A DNA stretch of 5,170 bases, taken from NCBI GenBank assembly GCA_003136475.1, contig PLEQ01000422.1, positions 1-5,170 of the forward strand. Direction: 5' to 3'. This document shows positions 1 to 5,170 of the stretch, piece by piece (positions within the stretch are counted from its first letter, which is position 1; the number at the start of each line of letters is the position of its first letter). The stretch is from Deltaproteobacteria bacterium. Its GTDB lineage: Bacteria; Bdellovibrionota_B; Oligoflexia; Oligoflexales; Bog-1112. The position numbers and the translations under genes were made by a program. The notes beneath the pieces were generated by a model. It was not told the origin of the DNA. It saw only the letters and a program-made list of their open reading frames with translations, and did no database searches.

Positions 1-7
1 ACCGGAT

Positions 8-394
8 TCAACGGAATACGCAAGGATGTGCTTGGAAGTAGAGCTCGCCTGGAATGATAGCTAAAACGATAAGTATAAGAGGCCAAGAAAAAAAACCTGC
101 GATGACAAGGCCTACGACAAGCCAAACGTTAACTTGCGAAAGGTTGAAGATGTCTAGCAAGCGCTTGTAAATAAGGCAGTAGGAAATTTTAAGAGACAGA
201 ATAGCAACTCCGACAATTAGAAAAAATAGAAGAAATGAGAATGTAATACCAAACCCTGCTTCCCTTACAAAAGCTTTTAAAAGCAAGATAGGGATGAATG
301 GGATGAACATTAAAACACTCGACACAATATAGCCGAAGATCAATTGCTTTCGGCCAATTGGCGAACCTACGCTGAAGAATAGATCGAACAACAT
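8..394 (-). CDS. DUF805-like small inner-membrane protein
   Basis: The product is a 128-residue, very hydrophobic protein. After a short amphipathic N-terminus comes SPIGRKQLIFGY (11-22). It resembles the GR-x-x-RK-x-F/W signature of DUF805 (YhaH-like) inner-membrane proteins. Hydrophobic segments lie at about 18-39, 48-76, 89-101 and 104-115. Between the second and third is YKRLLDIFNLSQ (76-87), close to the family's 'KRLHD.G.S' loop, and IIPG (113-116) sits where the family has its end-of-helix PG. The usual LHD histidine is missing (LLD here), so the family call is moderate. DUF805 has no known biochemical function. I chose the ATG at 394 because GAGG (400-403) lies 5 nt upstream. An in-frame TTG at 421 would add nine residues but has no good ribosome site. 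The gene is co-directional with the 554-1594 gene, 159 bp away, so it may have its own promoter. Confidence 0.72.
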   Translation of the reverse strand: MLFDLFFSVGSPIGRKQLIFGYIVSSVLMFIPFIPILLLKAFVREAGFGITFSFLLFFLIVGVAILSLKISYCLIYKRLLDIFNLSQVNVWLVVGLVIAGFFSWPLILIVLAIIPGELYFQAHPCVFR

Positions 395-409
395 GCATAC
401 CTCACAGGC

Positions 410-421
410 TTGATTAATCAA
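410..421. promoter_or_regulatory. 12-bp perfect palindrome in leader of the DUF805-like gene
   Basis: TTGATTAATCAA reads identically on both strands. It lies 6 nt upstream of the SD (400-403) of the downstream minus-strand gene. A second perfect palindrome, AAGCTAGCTT (430-439), is centred 19 bp further upstream. Two dyads about two helical turns apart could form an operator. The FNR-box half-sites TTGAT and ATCAA are present but separated by 2 bp instead of 4, so I do not call it an FNR site. Regulation here is inference only. Confidence 0.3.
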
Positions 422-494
422 TCTGCCCCAAGCTAGCTTATTTCATGAAGGCCGCCAGCGAGAAGACTATCAGTGAGTCCTCTCTGTGGTCTTA

Positions 495-508
495 AACTTA
501 CCATAACC
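495..508 (+). repeat. 14-bp direct repeat, copy 1
   Basis: AACTTACCATAACC occurs exactly here and again at 2411-2424, same strand, both times in non-coding DNA. The two copies bracket the divergent pair 554-2261. The core CTTA-CCA-TAAC is a near-dyad (3 of 4 arm positions match), as some repressor sites are. Sequence similarity stops at the edges of the 14 bp. It could be a shared protein-binding site, a trace of an insertion, or chance. Confidence 0.35.
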
Positions 509-553
509 GGAAAGATTAACGCCATTCCTCATGTCACTCAATAGAATGCGGCT

Positions 554-1594
554 TCAATCGTGCTGCTTAACAAGAGTCATACCTTGTAGAAGGGCTTGCG
601 GGTCGATCTTAGATAGAATCATGCCGTCATCATTTTTTCCTAAGACAACAAAAATTGTGTCGTGCGTAATATGAATTCCGTTTGGAAAAATAATCATGCG
701 ATGGTTGCTATCGTCATAGTAGGAATCATCAGCGATGATTTTTTCAGTATAGCGTGTTACGCGAAAGGGTGGGGTATTTTGAAAAGTATAAGCACCCATG
801 ACATAGATGCGAATAATTTTCCCGCTTGGGATTTGGTACTCTTTGGAGGAGTGGAAGATACTTAGAAATTCATCTTTCCCAAAAGGGACAATGGGACTGC
901 CACCACGTGGGGATCCGAATTTCCAAGAAAACCCTGGTGTCAAAGCAACATCATTGGCATTTCCTGTTTCTGTATTCACTTTCACAATGCGATGAGGATG
1001 AATCGAATACACAAAATGCAATTCGCCGTTGAATTCAAAAGGTGACCAGTTTTTCTGCAAGAGATTCTCAGGATCGTTAAGAGTTTTGATATGTACAAAA
1101 GGTGCTGCGCTCACGACCCCATCAGGAGAGATGGAAAGTTTACTGATAAACATTTGCTGAGTGCCCTTGCGCACATATTTTGAAATTGCACTGACCGCGA
1201 CCCAAAGTTCATTTTTAAAACGAAATATGCGGGGGTCTTCTATATAAGAAAATGTACCGTCAATTTTGGTATTTAATATTCGCAGTTTGCCACTTGGGAG
1301 GAAATTCGAATCCAGTTTTATGACGGCAATTTGATTTTGCGCTGCGGTAGATTGATAGCCATAAAAGCGAGGCATAAGCAAAAAGCCATCTTCATACTGA
1401 AATAATCCAGGATTAAAGGCACCGACAAGGTTGGGAACGACTAGTTCCCGAGTTTCGCGAATCGGGTTGAAGGACGCGAGTGGGATTCCTGTAAGCCCAG
1501 GAAATAGAGGTAAAAACTCATAGCCAGGATCAGCTGTTCTGCCACAATTTCCCGAAAACAAGACGATTAAGAATATAAAAATAGTATGTTTCAT
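554..1594 (-). CDS. Exported GH130/GT108-like five-bladed beta-propeller protein
   Basis: The 346-residue precursor starts with a lysine/histidine plus a hydrophobic stretch (1-14) ending in SGNC (14-17). This resembles a lipobox but has Asn before the Cys, so lipidation is uncertain. The rest matches the motif order of GH130 glycoside phosphorylases and related beta-mannosyltransferases: FNPGLF (60-65); IEDPRIFRF (118-126), whose Asp120 aligns with the GH130 catalytic Asp; QKNWSPF (180-186); RGGSPIVPF (230-238); SIFHSS (245-250); YVMGAYTF (264-271); IIFPNGI (301-307); and VVLGKNDDGMILSKI (316-330). Lys181 and His248 sit where GH130 enzymes carry phosphate-contacting residues, by eye only. 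The likely role is phosphorolysis or transfer on a beta-mannoside-type glycan, or a non-catalytic propeller. Export is unusual, since GH130 phosphorylases are mostly cytoplasmic. No clear SD precedes the ATG at 1594. The gene is divergent from the 1683 gene. Substrate and activity cannot be told from the sequence. Confidence 0.8.
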   Translation of the reverse strand: MKHTIFIFLIVLFSGNCGRTADPGYEFLPLFPGLTGIPLASFNPIRETRELVVPNLVGAFNPGLFQYEDGFLLMPRFYGYQSTAAQNQIAVIKLDSNFLPSGKLRILNTKIDGTFSYIEDPRIFRFKNELWVAVSAISKYVRKGTQQMFISKLSISPDGVVSAAPFVHIKTLNDPENLLQKNWSPFEFNGELHFVYSIHPHRIVKVNTETGNANDVALTPGFSWKFGSPRGGSPIVPFGKDEFLSIFHSSKEYQIPSGKIIRIYVMGAYTFQNTPPFRVTRYTEKIIADDSYYDDSNHRMIIFPNGIHITHDTIFVVLGKNDDGMILSKIDPQALLQGMTLVKQHD

Positions 1595-1682
1595 TTTGTA
1601 ATTAAACCAGGTATTGGATTAGATAAATCACGTATAGATTTATAGAATTTACCAAACTTCGCCCATCAAAAAAGGCTACTCT
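1595..1682. promoter_or_regulatory. Shared divergent promoter region
   Basis: This 88-bp A+T-rich spacer must start both flanking genes. For the minus gene, TTGATG (1669-1664) is followed after 17 nt by TCTATA (1646-1641), with TATAAA (1644-1639) overlapping at 19 nt. For the plus gene, TAGAAT (1643-1648) is a good -10 (5 of 6) but no -35 is recognisable 16-18 nt upstream, so it may need an activator. An AAAAAGG SD (1670-1674 region) lies about 7 nt before the plus-strand ATG. Confidence 0.4.
1623..1643. promoter_or_regulatory. Operator-like inverted repeat between divergent genes
   Basis: ATAAATC (1623-1629) and GATTTAT (1637-1643) are perfect 7-bp inverted arms around a 7-nt spacer. The dyad sits near the middle of the divergent spacer and overlaps the best -10 candidates on both strands. 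The geometry fits binding of a dimeric helix-turn-helix regulator that could control both genes. No regulator gene is in the window, and A+T-rich DNA produces such dyads by chance more readily. Confidence 0.4.
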
Positions 1683-2261
1683 ATGTATAGCAGAAACTTA
1701 GCTCTAACAGTCTTTATATTTAACTTAGTGGGTTGTATAGCTGTCAATGCTCTAGCTCAGGAGAATGTGCTCAAAAGTTCAGGAGTTTATTCTTTATGGG
1801 ATCTCAATATAGATGCGTCCTTGAATGCCAAGGGTCGCTTTTTTAAGTTAAATGCCTCTATTGAAGGAACGGACGAGATAACCTGGTCTTATTACGGTTT
1901 TGCTTCGGAATTTGGGCTTGCTATAAAGAAACCCATTGCCGAATCGCCTTGGACAATCGTTCTGGAAGGGGATATTTTTGCAACTAAGTTTGCCAATAAG
2001 CTCAATTTGGTTCCTGGTTATGCACTTGCGTCCGGGATGCAATATTCCATTGGAAGAGCTTCCCTAGAGGGGCTTCTCTACTACCAATATGAAGAAATAC
2101 TTTTCCACAGCTATGGCATGCGATTGGCATCCTTTTATAAAATAGCGAATTTCTGGGAACTGGGTATTAAGCTCAGCATGGGAAGATATGCGCTTAAATT
2201 AACGGAAGTAAAGATGTACGAACAGGCGATCGCTCTGGCTCTTAGGACTACTGTTCACTAG
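1683..2261 (+). CDS. Exported putative outer-membrane beta-barrel protein
   Basis: I do not recognise a named family. The 192-residue product has an export signal: Arg4 and a hydrophobic core (6-20). Two cleavage readings compete: signal peptidase I after NALA (Ala25), or signal peptidase II at the canonical-looking lipobox LVGC (Cys18). The stretch after Cys18 is still hydrophobic, which favours the first. The mature part alternates polar and aromatic/aliphatic residues in short strands split by turns, for example YSLWDLNIDASL (36-47), WTIVLEGDIFAT (80-91), RASLEGLLYYQYE (115-127) and WELGIKLSMGRYAL (158-171). This fits a small barrel of about eight strands. The C-terminus ends in TTVH and lacks the final Phe typical of barrel proteins, so the call stays tentative. 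The ATG at 1683 follows an A-rich SD (AAAAAGG). Its divergent neighbour is the exported propeller protein, so the two may work together at the cell surface; that is inference. Confidence 0.72.
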   Translation: MYSRNLALTVFIFNLVGCIAVNALAQENVLKSSGVYSLWDLNIDASLNAKGRFFKLNASIEGTDEITWSYYGFASEFGLAIKKPIAESPWTIVLEGDIFATKFANKLNLVPGYALASGMQYSIGRASLEGLLYYQYEEILFHSYGMRLASFYKIANFWELGIKLSMGRYALKLTEVKMYEQAIALALRTTVH

Positions 2262-2304
2262 TGAAATCCAGTTGTATGGAATTAAATAATCAAATTAGCT
2301 GGAT

Positions 2305-2338
2305 AAAAAAGACCCTGGCAAAATTTCAGGACCTTTTT
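2305..2338 (-). terminator. Hairpin terminator, better on minus strand
   Basis: Read on the minus strand, AAAAAGGTCCTG pairs with CAGGGTCTTTTT in a continuous 12-bp stem with two tandem G-U wobbles and a 9-nt loop, ending in a run of six T. On the plus strand the same bases leave an AC/AC internal loop, so the core is only CCTG/CAGG next to AAAAAG/CTTTTT. It may work in both directions and is the only terminator candidate near the end of the plus gene that stops at 2261. Confidence 0.5.
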
Positions 2339-2410
2339 CGCTGCTTAGACCAGAGGCCGTACTTTTTTTCATTTTGTGTGTCGACTCCACTTTTTATTTT
2401 ATCCTTCACT

Positions 2411-2424
2411 AACTTACCATAACC
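2411..2424 (+). repeat. 14-bp direct repeat, copy 2
   Basis: AACTTACCATAACC is an exact copy of 495-508. On the minus strand this copy reads GGTTATGGTAAGTT and, with the preceding bases, makes a tandem TATGGT-TATGGT, weakly -10-like. It lies between the two hairpins of the spacer. Confidence 0.35.
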
Positions 2425-2450
2425 ATAATTTGGATTTAGGAACTAAAATT

Positions 2451-2488
2451 GAAAAGCACTCATTTTTTAGTCTTCATGAGCGCTTTCC
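2451..2488 (-). terminator. Terminator of the 2533-3210 gene
   Basis: On the minus strand GGAAAGCGCTCAT pairs with ATGAGTGCTTTTC in a 13-bp stem with two G-U wobbles and a 12-nt loop, followed by AATTTTAG. On the plus strand both wobbles become A-C mismatches, so the structure points to minus-strand transcription. It starts 44 nt after the stop codon of the upstream minus gene. The T-run is short, so efficiency may be partial. Confidence 0.6.
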
Positions 2489-2532
2489 AAAAATTCATTG
2501 AGCTAACATTTAAGAGGAAGGGAAATGCATGC

Positions 2533-3210
2533 TTAGAGTTCTTCTGACGGGGTTTGCTTCTGTACTGTAGACAACAACGCAGTGCAGCGCTCTTTAAGCA
2601 AGTTGAAATATTCAGGGGCATTGCTTATGGAAAAATAAGCGAGCTCGGAAATGCGTTTGCATATACTGAGCTCCGAAAAACCTTCGTAAGTGAGCCTCAA
2701 ACCCGTGCCAATTTTTTTAGCTTCTTTCATAGTTATGGGAGTTGTGTAAGCTACATAGGCCGTGCCTGCTACTGCGATTGCGCTGTGAACCACATAAGTA
2801 CTAAAATTGATGATGCTACCTACGATGGGTGCTTTAGAGGCATGTCTATGCATAATAAAAGCAGGAATTAGACCGAGTGGGAGAAAAGACCCTGCGTACA
2901 GTCCAAGAATGACAGAACCGGGAACATAGCACCAGGGGCTATTGGTCATTTTGCTGATAGCTCCCATGAGCACCCCAAAAATGGCAACATAGTAAAGCCC
3001 GGTTATTGCAAGAGTCATTTTGTTGTCGAGCAAATTGCCTTCAAGTCCCATGTTTTCGCCTAGTACTTTAGAGATCAGGCCAGAGAAATCGAAAGAATTG
3101 TTTAGTGAAGAGGTCTGAACCTCTGGGCCATCCGTGTCTGTATTCTTATTATTGGCAAAGGTCGTGTTTGCAAAAAACAGGAGTAGTATTAGTAAAATGT
3201 TCTTTTTCAA
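2533..3210 (-). CDS. Unrecognised exported/membrane protein
   Basis: I do not recognise this family. The 225-residue precursor begins MKKN, followed by a hydrophobic core (5-13) and a plausible signal peptidase I site after TTFA (Ala19). A polar, Asn/Asp-rich stretch follows (20-60). Three hydrophobic segments then lie at about 66-86, 94-120 and 128-155; the middle one is rich in Gly/Pro and ends in HRH (121-123). The tail (160-225) is basic and amphipathic, with Cys184 and Cys209, and ends in PSEEL. If the signal peptide is cut, the protein has three membrane spans. The start is TTG, supported by GAGGT five bases upstream and by a signal peptide that begins directly at this codon. A TTGACA box at 3275-3270 lies upstream and a strong hairpin follows, so it may be a single-gene unit downstream of tam. 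Function is unknown. Confidence 0.8.
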   Translation of the reverse strand: MKKNILLILLLFFANTTFANNKNTDTDGPEVQTSSLNNSFDFSGLISKVLGENMGLEGNLLDNKMTLAITGLYYVAIFGVLMGAISKMTNSPWCYVPGSVILGLYAGSFLPLGLIPAFIMHRHASKAPIVGSIINFSTYVVHSAIAVAGTAYVAYTTPITMKEAKKIGTGLRLTYEGFSELSICKRISELAYFSISNAPEYFNLLKERCTALLSTVQKQTPSEEL

Positions 3211-3246
3211 AGCTTACCTCGTTTCGCTTAGGTTTTTGTAGATTAG

Positions 3247-3275
3247 GGCTTAGTCTTTTTAGAATGGGATGTCAA
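3247..3275 (-). promoter_or_regulatory. Candidate promoter of the 2533-3210 gene
   Basis: On the minus strand a perfect TTGACA (3275-3270) is followed after 17 nt by TAAGCC (3252-3247), a poor -10. The start site would fall near 3240, about 30 nt before the TTG start codon. A better -10-like TAATCT exists but is too far (24 nt). The perfect -35 in a 79-bp spacer suggests a real promoter. Confidence 0.35.
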
Positions 3276-3289
3276 ATAAGCATTGTTTA

Positions 3290-4066
3290 CTAGGTGCGAA
3301 TAGCCCATAGAAAAATGCGTTTGAAGGGATAGAAATACGGTTTATGGGTACCGAGCTCAGCGATCAAACGTCGCGAATATTCAGCAAGAAACTGTTCATA
3401 AATCTTTTCAGGCAGTCGTGACTTATAGGCTGTAAGGAGGGTGCCTTTCACCCATTCAATCAGATCGAGACTCGACGGCATGGGGTGACCATAGACTTTT
3501 ACGATCACATTATTTTGAATAAGTCCTAACTCGTTAAATAGTTTGGCATAGTCTTCGATCGTGAGGATGTGAAAGGTATGCTGATAAGCTTGCAGAGCTT
3601 CAACAAAAGGCGATTCCCGACCGAGCTCTGCAGCAAGAGTATGGGTCCGATGATCTTGGTTATAGGGCATTTGGATGGCGAGTTGCCCCCCCGGATTTAA
3701 GGTCTGCACGCAGCGCGCCAGTAGCGATGGGTGATTGGGCACCCATTGGAGTGCAGCATTGGAAAAAATAAGGTCGAGGCCAGTCTGGCTCTGCCAATCT
3801 TCAATCCGTTGAGCCTTAAACGTTATCCCGCTAGCTTGGAGGCGGAATGCGTTTGCCAGCATGGCTGGTGAGCTGTCGATGCCGAGAGTCATTTGAATTT
3901 GGAGGTTCTTATGCAGTACCAGGGAAAGTTCGCCAATACCGCAACCGAGATCCACTGCTGAAGTGATTGGGATCTGGATTATCTTTAAAAGGTCATAGAA
4001 AGGGCGCTCGCGTTCTTGTTTGAATCGCGCATACTGATCTGGGTTCCACGCATCTTTGGCAGTCAT
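3290..4066 (-). CDS. tam: Trans-aconitate 2-methyltransferase
   Basis: The product is a soluble class I SAM-dependent methyltransferase of 258 residues, the usual Tam length. Tam methylates trans-aconitate, a spontaneous by-product of cis-aconitate that inhibits aconitase, using S-adenosylmethionine. The Tam-type N-terminus AWNPDQYARF..ER.RP (6-22) precedes SAM motif I VDLGCGIGELS (38-48), then GIDSSPAML (62-70) with the acidic ribose-binding Asp, LDLIFSNAALQWVPNH (97-112), and LNPGGQLAIQMP (123-134). The C-terminal part keeps HPMPS (194-198), EWVKGT (204-209) and FKRIFLWAIR (248-257), as in E. coli Tam. BioC shares the central motifs but not the N-terminal W-N-P-x-x-Y block. I chose ATG 4066, with GGGAG 8 nt upstream; a GTG at 4081 would add five residues. 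The gene is divergent from ribA across 115 bp, with no obvious functional link. Confidence 0.85.
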   Translation of the reverse strand: MTAKDAWNPDQYARFKQERERPFYDLLKIIQIPITSAVDLGCGIGELSLVLHKNLQIQMTLGIDSSPAMLANAFRLQASGITFKAQRIEDWQSQTGLDLIFSNAALQWVPNHPSLLARCVQTLNPGGQLAIQMPYNQDHRTHTLAAELGRESPFVEALQAYQHTFHILTIEDYAKLFNELGLIQNNVIVKVYGHPMPSSLDLIEWVKGTLLTAYKSRLPEKIYEQFLAEYSRRLIAELGTHKPYFYPFKRIFLWAIRT

Positions 4067-4181
4067 TTTGGCAACTCCCACTATTTTGACGGCCTCGCTT
4101 TAGCCAGAGATTAAGGTTTACAGCACAGAGACTTCCATACTATTCAGGTAAGGAACTTTAACGAAGGACAATTTAGCAACT
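4067..4181. promoter_or_regulatory. Divergent tam/ribA promoter region
   Basis: This spacer must serve both genes. For ribA, TTTACA (4117-4122) and TACTAT (4138-4143) make a weak promoter with a short 15-nt gap; TTGACG (4086-4091) with GATTAA 17 nt later is an alternative. The ribA SD candidate AAGGA (4164-4168) is 13 nt from the ATG, which is long. No FMN riboswitch elements are visible, so ribA is not FMN-controlled here in the usual way. No clear tam promoter was found. Confidence 0.3.
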
Positions 4182-4877
4182 ATGAAAGCTGCCATAACTG
4201 GTTTGAATAACGAAGCCTTAGCTATAGAAGTCGAGCGTTACGCAGAGGCTCAGCTGCCGCTAGCGATAGGCCTCTTTAATGTTCTTGTCTACCGCAGTCT
4301 GCCTGACCTAACCGAGCATCTGGTGATTGCCAAAGGTCAGCTGAACGAGGGGACTCCACCTTTTTTACGTGTCCATTCCGAGTGCTTTACCGGTGAGGTT
4401 TTAGGTTCCTTGCGTTGCGATTGTAAGTCGCAACTCGACCTTGCTTTAGAAACTATTATGGCGGAAGAGCGAGGCCTCGTGATTTATCTGCGCAATCACG
4501 AGGGTCGAGGTATCGGCTTAGGGAACAAAATTCGGGCCTATCAGCTCCAGGACAGCGCGGGTATGGATACTTTGGAAGCAAATCACGCCCTGGGTTTTCC
4601 AGATGATCTACGGACTTTTTCAGTTGCCGTTCAGATTCTAAAAGCTTTACAAATCAGCCAAGTGCGGCTGAATACCAATAATCCCGCAAAGGTTGTGGCA
4701 CTTGAGAGCCAGGGAATTGTTGTCACGGAATTGATCCCCTCATTGAGTGTTCCCAATCCGCATAACCGCAAATATTTGCAAACCAAATTTTCGGAACTCG
4801 GTCACCATCTCGAAGCGCTTTTCGAAAAAAGCCGAAAGATTCCTGATTCGCCGCCCCGGGAGGGGCCGTGTCGGTAA
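4182..4877 (+). CDS. ribA: GTP cyclohydrolase II
   Basis: RibA catalyses the first committed step of riboflavin synthesis: GTP to 2,5-diamino-6-ribosylamino-4(3H)-pyrimidinone 5'-phosphate, formate and pyrophosphate. The family core spans about residues 18-212. The zinc site is complete: HSEC (65-68), then LRCDC (77-81), giving Cys68, Cys79 and Cys81. YLRNHEGRGIGL (102-113) is the GTP-binding signature, followed by NKIRAYQLQD (115-124) with the conserved Tyr120, DTLEANHALGF (129-139), DDLR (141-144) with catalytic Asp142 and Arg144, and LNTNNPAKV (163-171). It is stand-alone, with no fused RibB domain. At 231 residues it is longer than the E. coli enzyme (196) through a 17-residue lead and a polar C-terminal tail (about 213-231). 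The ATG is the first start after an in-frame stop at 4149-4151. No other rib genes are in view, suggesting dispersed riboflavin genes. Confidence 0.93.
   Translation: MKAAITGLNNEALAIEVERYAEAQLPLAIGLFNVLVYRSLPDLTEHLVIAKGQLNEGTPPFLRVHSECFTGEVLGSLRCDCKSQLDLALETIMAEERGLVIYLRNHEGRGIGLGNKIRAYQLQDSAGMDTLEANHALGFPDDLRTFSVAVQILKALQISQVRLNTNNPAKVVALESQGIVVTELIPSLSVPNPHNRKYLQTKFSELGHHLEALFEKSRKIPDSPPREGPCR
4853..4866. other. GC-rich 5-bp hairpin at the 3' end of ribA
   Basis: GCCCC-GGGA-GGGGC forms a perfect 5-bp stem with a GNRA-type loop. It lies inside the last codons of ribA (residues PPREGP) in locally G+C-rich DNA. No T-run follows, so it is not a standard terminator. It may slow decay from the 3' end of the message, or be a chance result of Pro/Gly codons. 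Confidence 0.3.
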
Positions 4878-4979
4878 CTGCTGGTACTGATTGGGTTCTG
4901 GTGTGTATAAAGCAAGCGACATGCCAAAAGTAGATTTACTAGAGCACCAAGGCTTAGCAGCGTTTGAGGTCGAGACATG

Positions 4980-5010
4980 CGGTAAACTTTCGTTACCGTT
5001 TCAGATTTTT
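4980..5010 (+). terminator. Weak candidate terminator for ribA
   Basis: CGGTAA (4980-4985) pairs with TTACCG (4993-4998) around a 7-nt loop. It is followed by TTTCAG and then five T (5006-5010). The stem is short and the T-run is broken. It lies about 100 nt after the ribA stop and includes the stop codon of the convergent minus gene. Confidence 0.3.
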
Positions 5011-5170
5011 GTTACTTGAATTTGGAATATTTTCAACATGATAGTCCCCTTTGAGGAATTCATGAAAACACTGAGACCCATCTTTGGTGCAGGTGTACGC
5101 GGTCAGTTCGTAAGGAATCGTTTTGAGTAAGTCCTTGTCGGCGGATACTTGGCTGAGAATTGCATAGCGA
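4993..5170 (-). CDS. C-terminal part of an unrecognised protein (cut by window edge)
   Basis: On the minus strand a reading frame is open from the window edge to TAA at 4995-4993, giving the last 58 residues of a protein. It contains DKDLLKTIPYELTAY (11-25), then TCTKDGSQCFHEF (26-38), with two cysteines seven residues apart, and a polar Asn/Ser/Lys-rich end. No start codon or upstream part is in view. It is convergent with ribA; the gap between the two stops is 115 bp. The composition looks like a soluble, possibly exported protein (the Cys pair could form a disulfide), but I do not recognise a family. The main support is that no competing frame fits this stretch. Confidence 0.55.
   Translation of the reverse strand, partial: RYAILSQVSADKDLLKTIPYELTAYTCTKDGSQCFHEFLKGDYHVENIPNSSNKNLKR

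Larger units (their letters stand above)
2262..2532. other. Non-coding stretch with two hairpins and one repeat copy
   Basis: No long reading frame occupies this A+T-rich 271-bp spacer between two convergent genes. It holds the hairpins at 2305-2338 and 2451-2488 and the second 14-bp repeat copy. On the minus strand there are two very short overlapping frames: ATG 2372 to TAA 2295 (25 residues, starting MKKSTASGL) and GTG 2409 to TGA 2326 (27 residues). The 25-residue frame has GGAG 12 nt upstream, which is long for an SD. Neither is called as a gene. Confidence 0.5.

Noticed and set aside
410..421. FNR/CRP-type box
   Set aside because: TTGAT and ATCAA are separated by 2 bp rather than the 4 bp of an FNR site.
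662..1032. Three short plus-strand frames opposite the propeller gene
   Set aside because: They overlap each other and the strong motif-bearing minus-strand gene; none has a recognisable product or ribosome site.
2554..2871. A 105-residue plus-strand frame opposite the 2533-3210 gene
   Set aside because: The minus-strand gene has an SD, a signal peptide at its start, membrane segments and a terminator. The plus frame has a Cys/Arg-rich sequence with no domain and no supporting signals.
4082..4181. FMN riboswitch upstream of ribA
   Set aside because: The conserved elements of the RFN fold are absent, and the spacer is too short to hold one plus a promoter.
4740..4922. A 60-residue minus-strand frame over the ribA 3' end
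   Set aside because: It is antisense to conserved RibA sequence and shows no family features.
4921..5019. A 32-residue plus-strand frame after ribA (ATG 4921 to TGA 5019)
   Set aside because: There is no convincing SD, it overlaps the convergent partial gene, and its sequence is not recognisable.
1..5170. CRISPR array, toxin-antitoxin, restriction, retron or transposon
   Set aside because: No regularly spaced repeats, no paired small toxin-antitoxin frames, and no polymerase, nuclease, recombinase or transposase motifs were seen on either strand.

Overview
The window looks like ordinary chromosome of a Gram-negative bacterium. The evidence is signal peptides and lipobox-like signals, a putative outer-membrane beta-barrel protein, a DUF805-like inner-membrane protein, TTG and GTG start options with Shine-Dalgarno (SD) sites, and housekeeping-type Tam and RibA. 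Base composition is moderate, with A+T-rich spacers. The lineage cannot be named from this sequence. There is no rRNA, tRNA, CRISPR array, transposase, integrase or phage gene.

Left part (1-2300): a small membrane protein (minus, 8-394) lies downstream of a 346-residue exported protein (minus, 554-1594). The exported protein carries motifs of the five-bladed beta-propeller fold of GH130 glycoside phosphorylases and related mannosyltransferases. It is transcribed divergently from a 192-residue exported, probably beta-barrel protein (plus, 1683-2261). The 88-bp spacer between them holds a 7-7-7 inverted repeat that could be a shared operator. An identical 14-bp sequence lies in the same orientation on each side of this gene pair (495-508 and 2411-2424).

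Middle part (2262-3289): a 271-bp non-coding stretch contains two hairpins. Both pair better when transcribed on the minus strand, through G-U wobbles, so both look like minus-strand terminators. The first follows an unrecognised exported or membrane protein (minus, 2533-3210). The stretch between them could hold a very short transcription unit.

Right part (3290-5170): trans-aconitate 2-methyltransferase (tam, minus) and stand-alone GTP cyclohydrolase II (ribA, plus) are divergent across 115 bp. There is no FMN riboswitch upstream of ribA. After ribA comes a convergent gene of which only the C-terminal 58 residues are visible (minus, 4993 to the window edge).

No clear novel multi-gene system is visible. 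The best candidates for a second look are the propeller/barrel divergent pair with its operator-like dyad and flanking repeats, and the doubly terminated spacer at 2295-2490.
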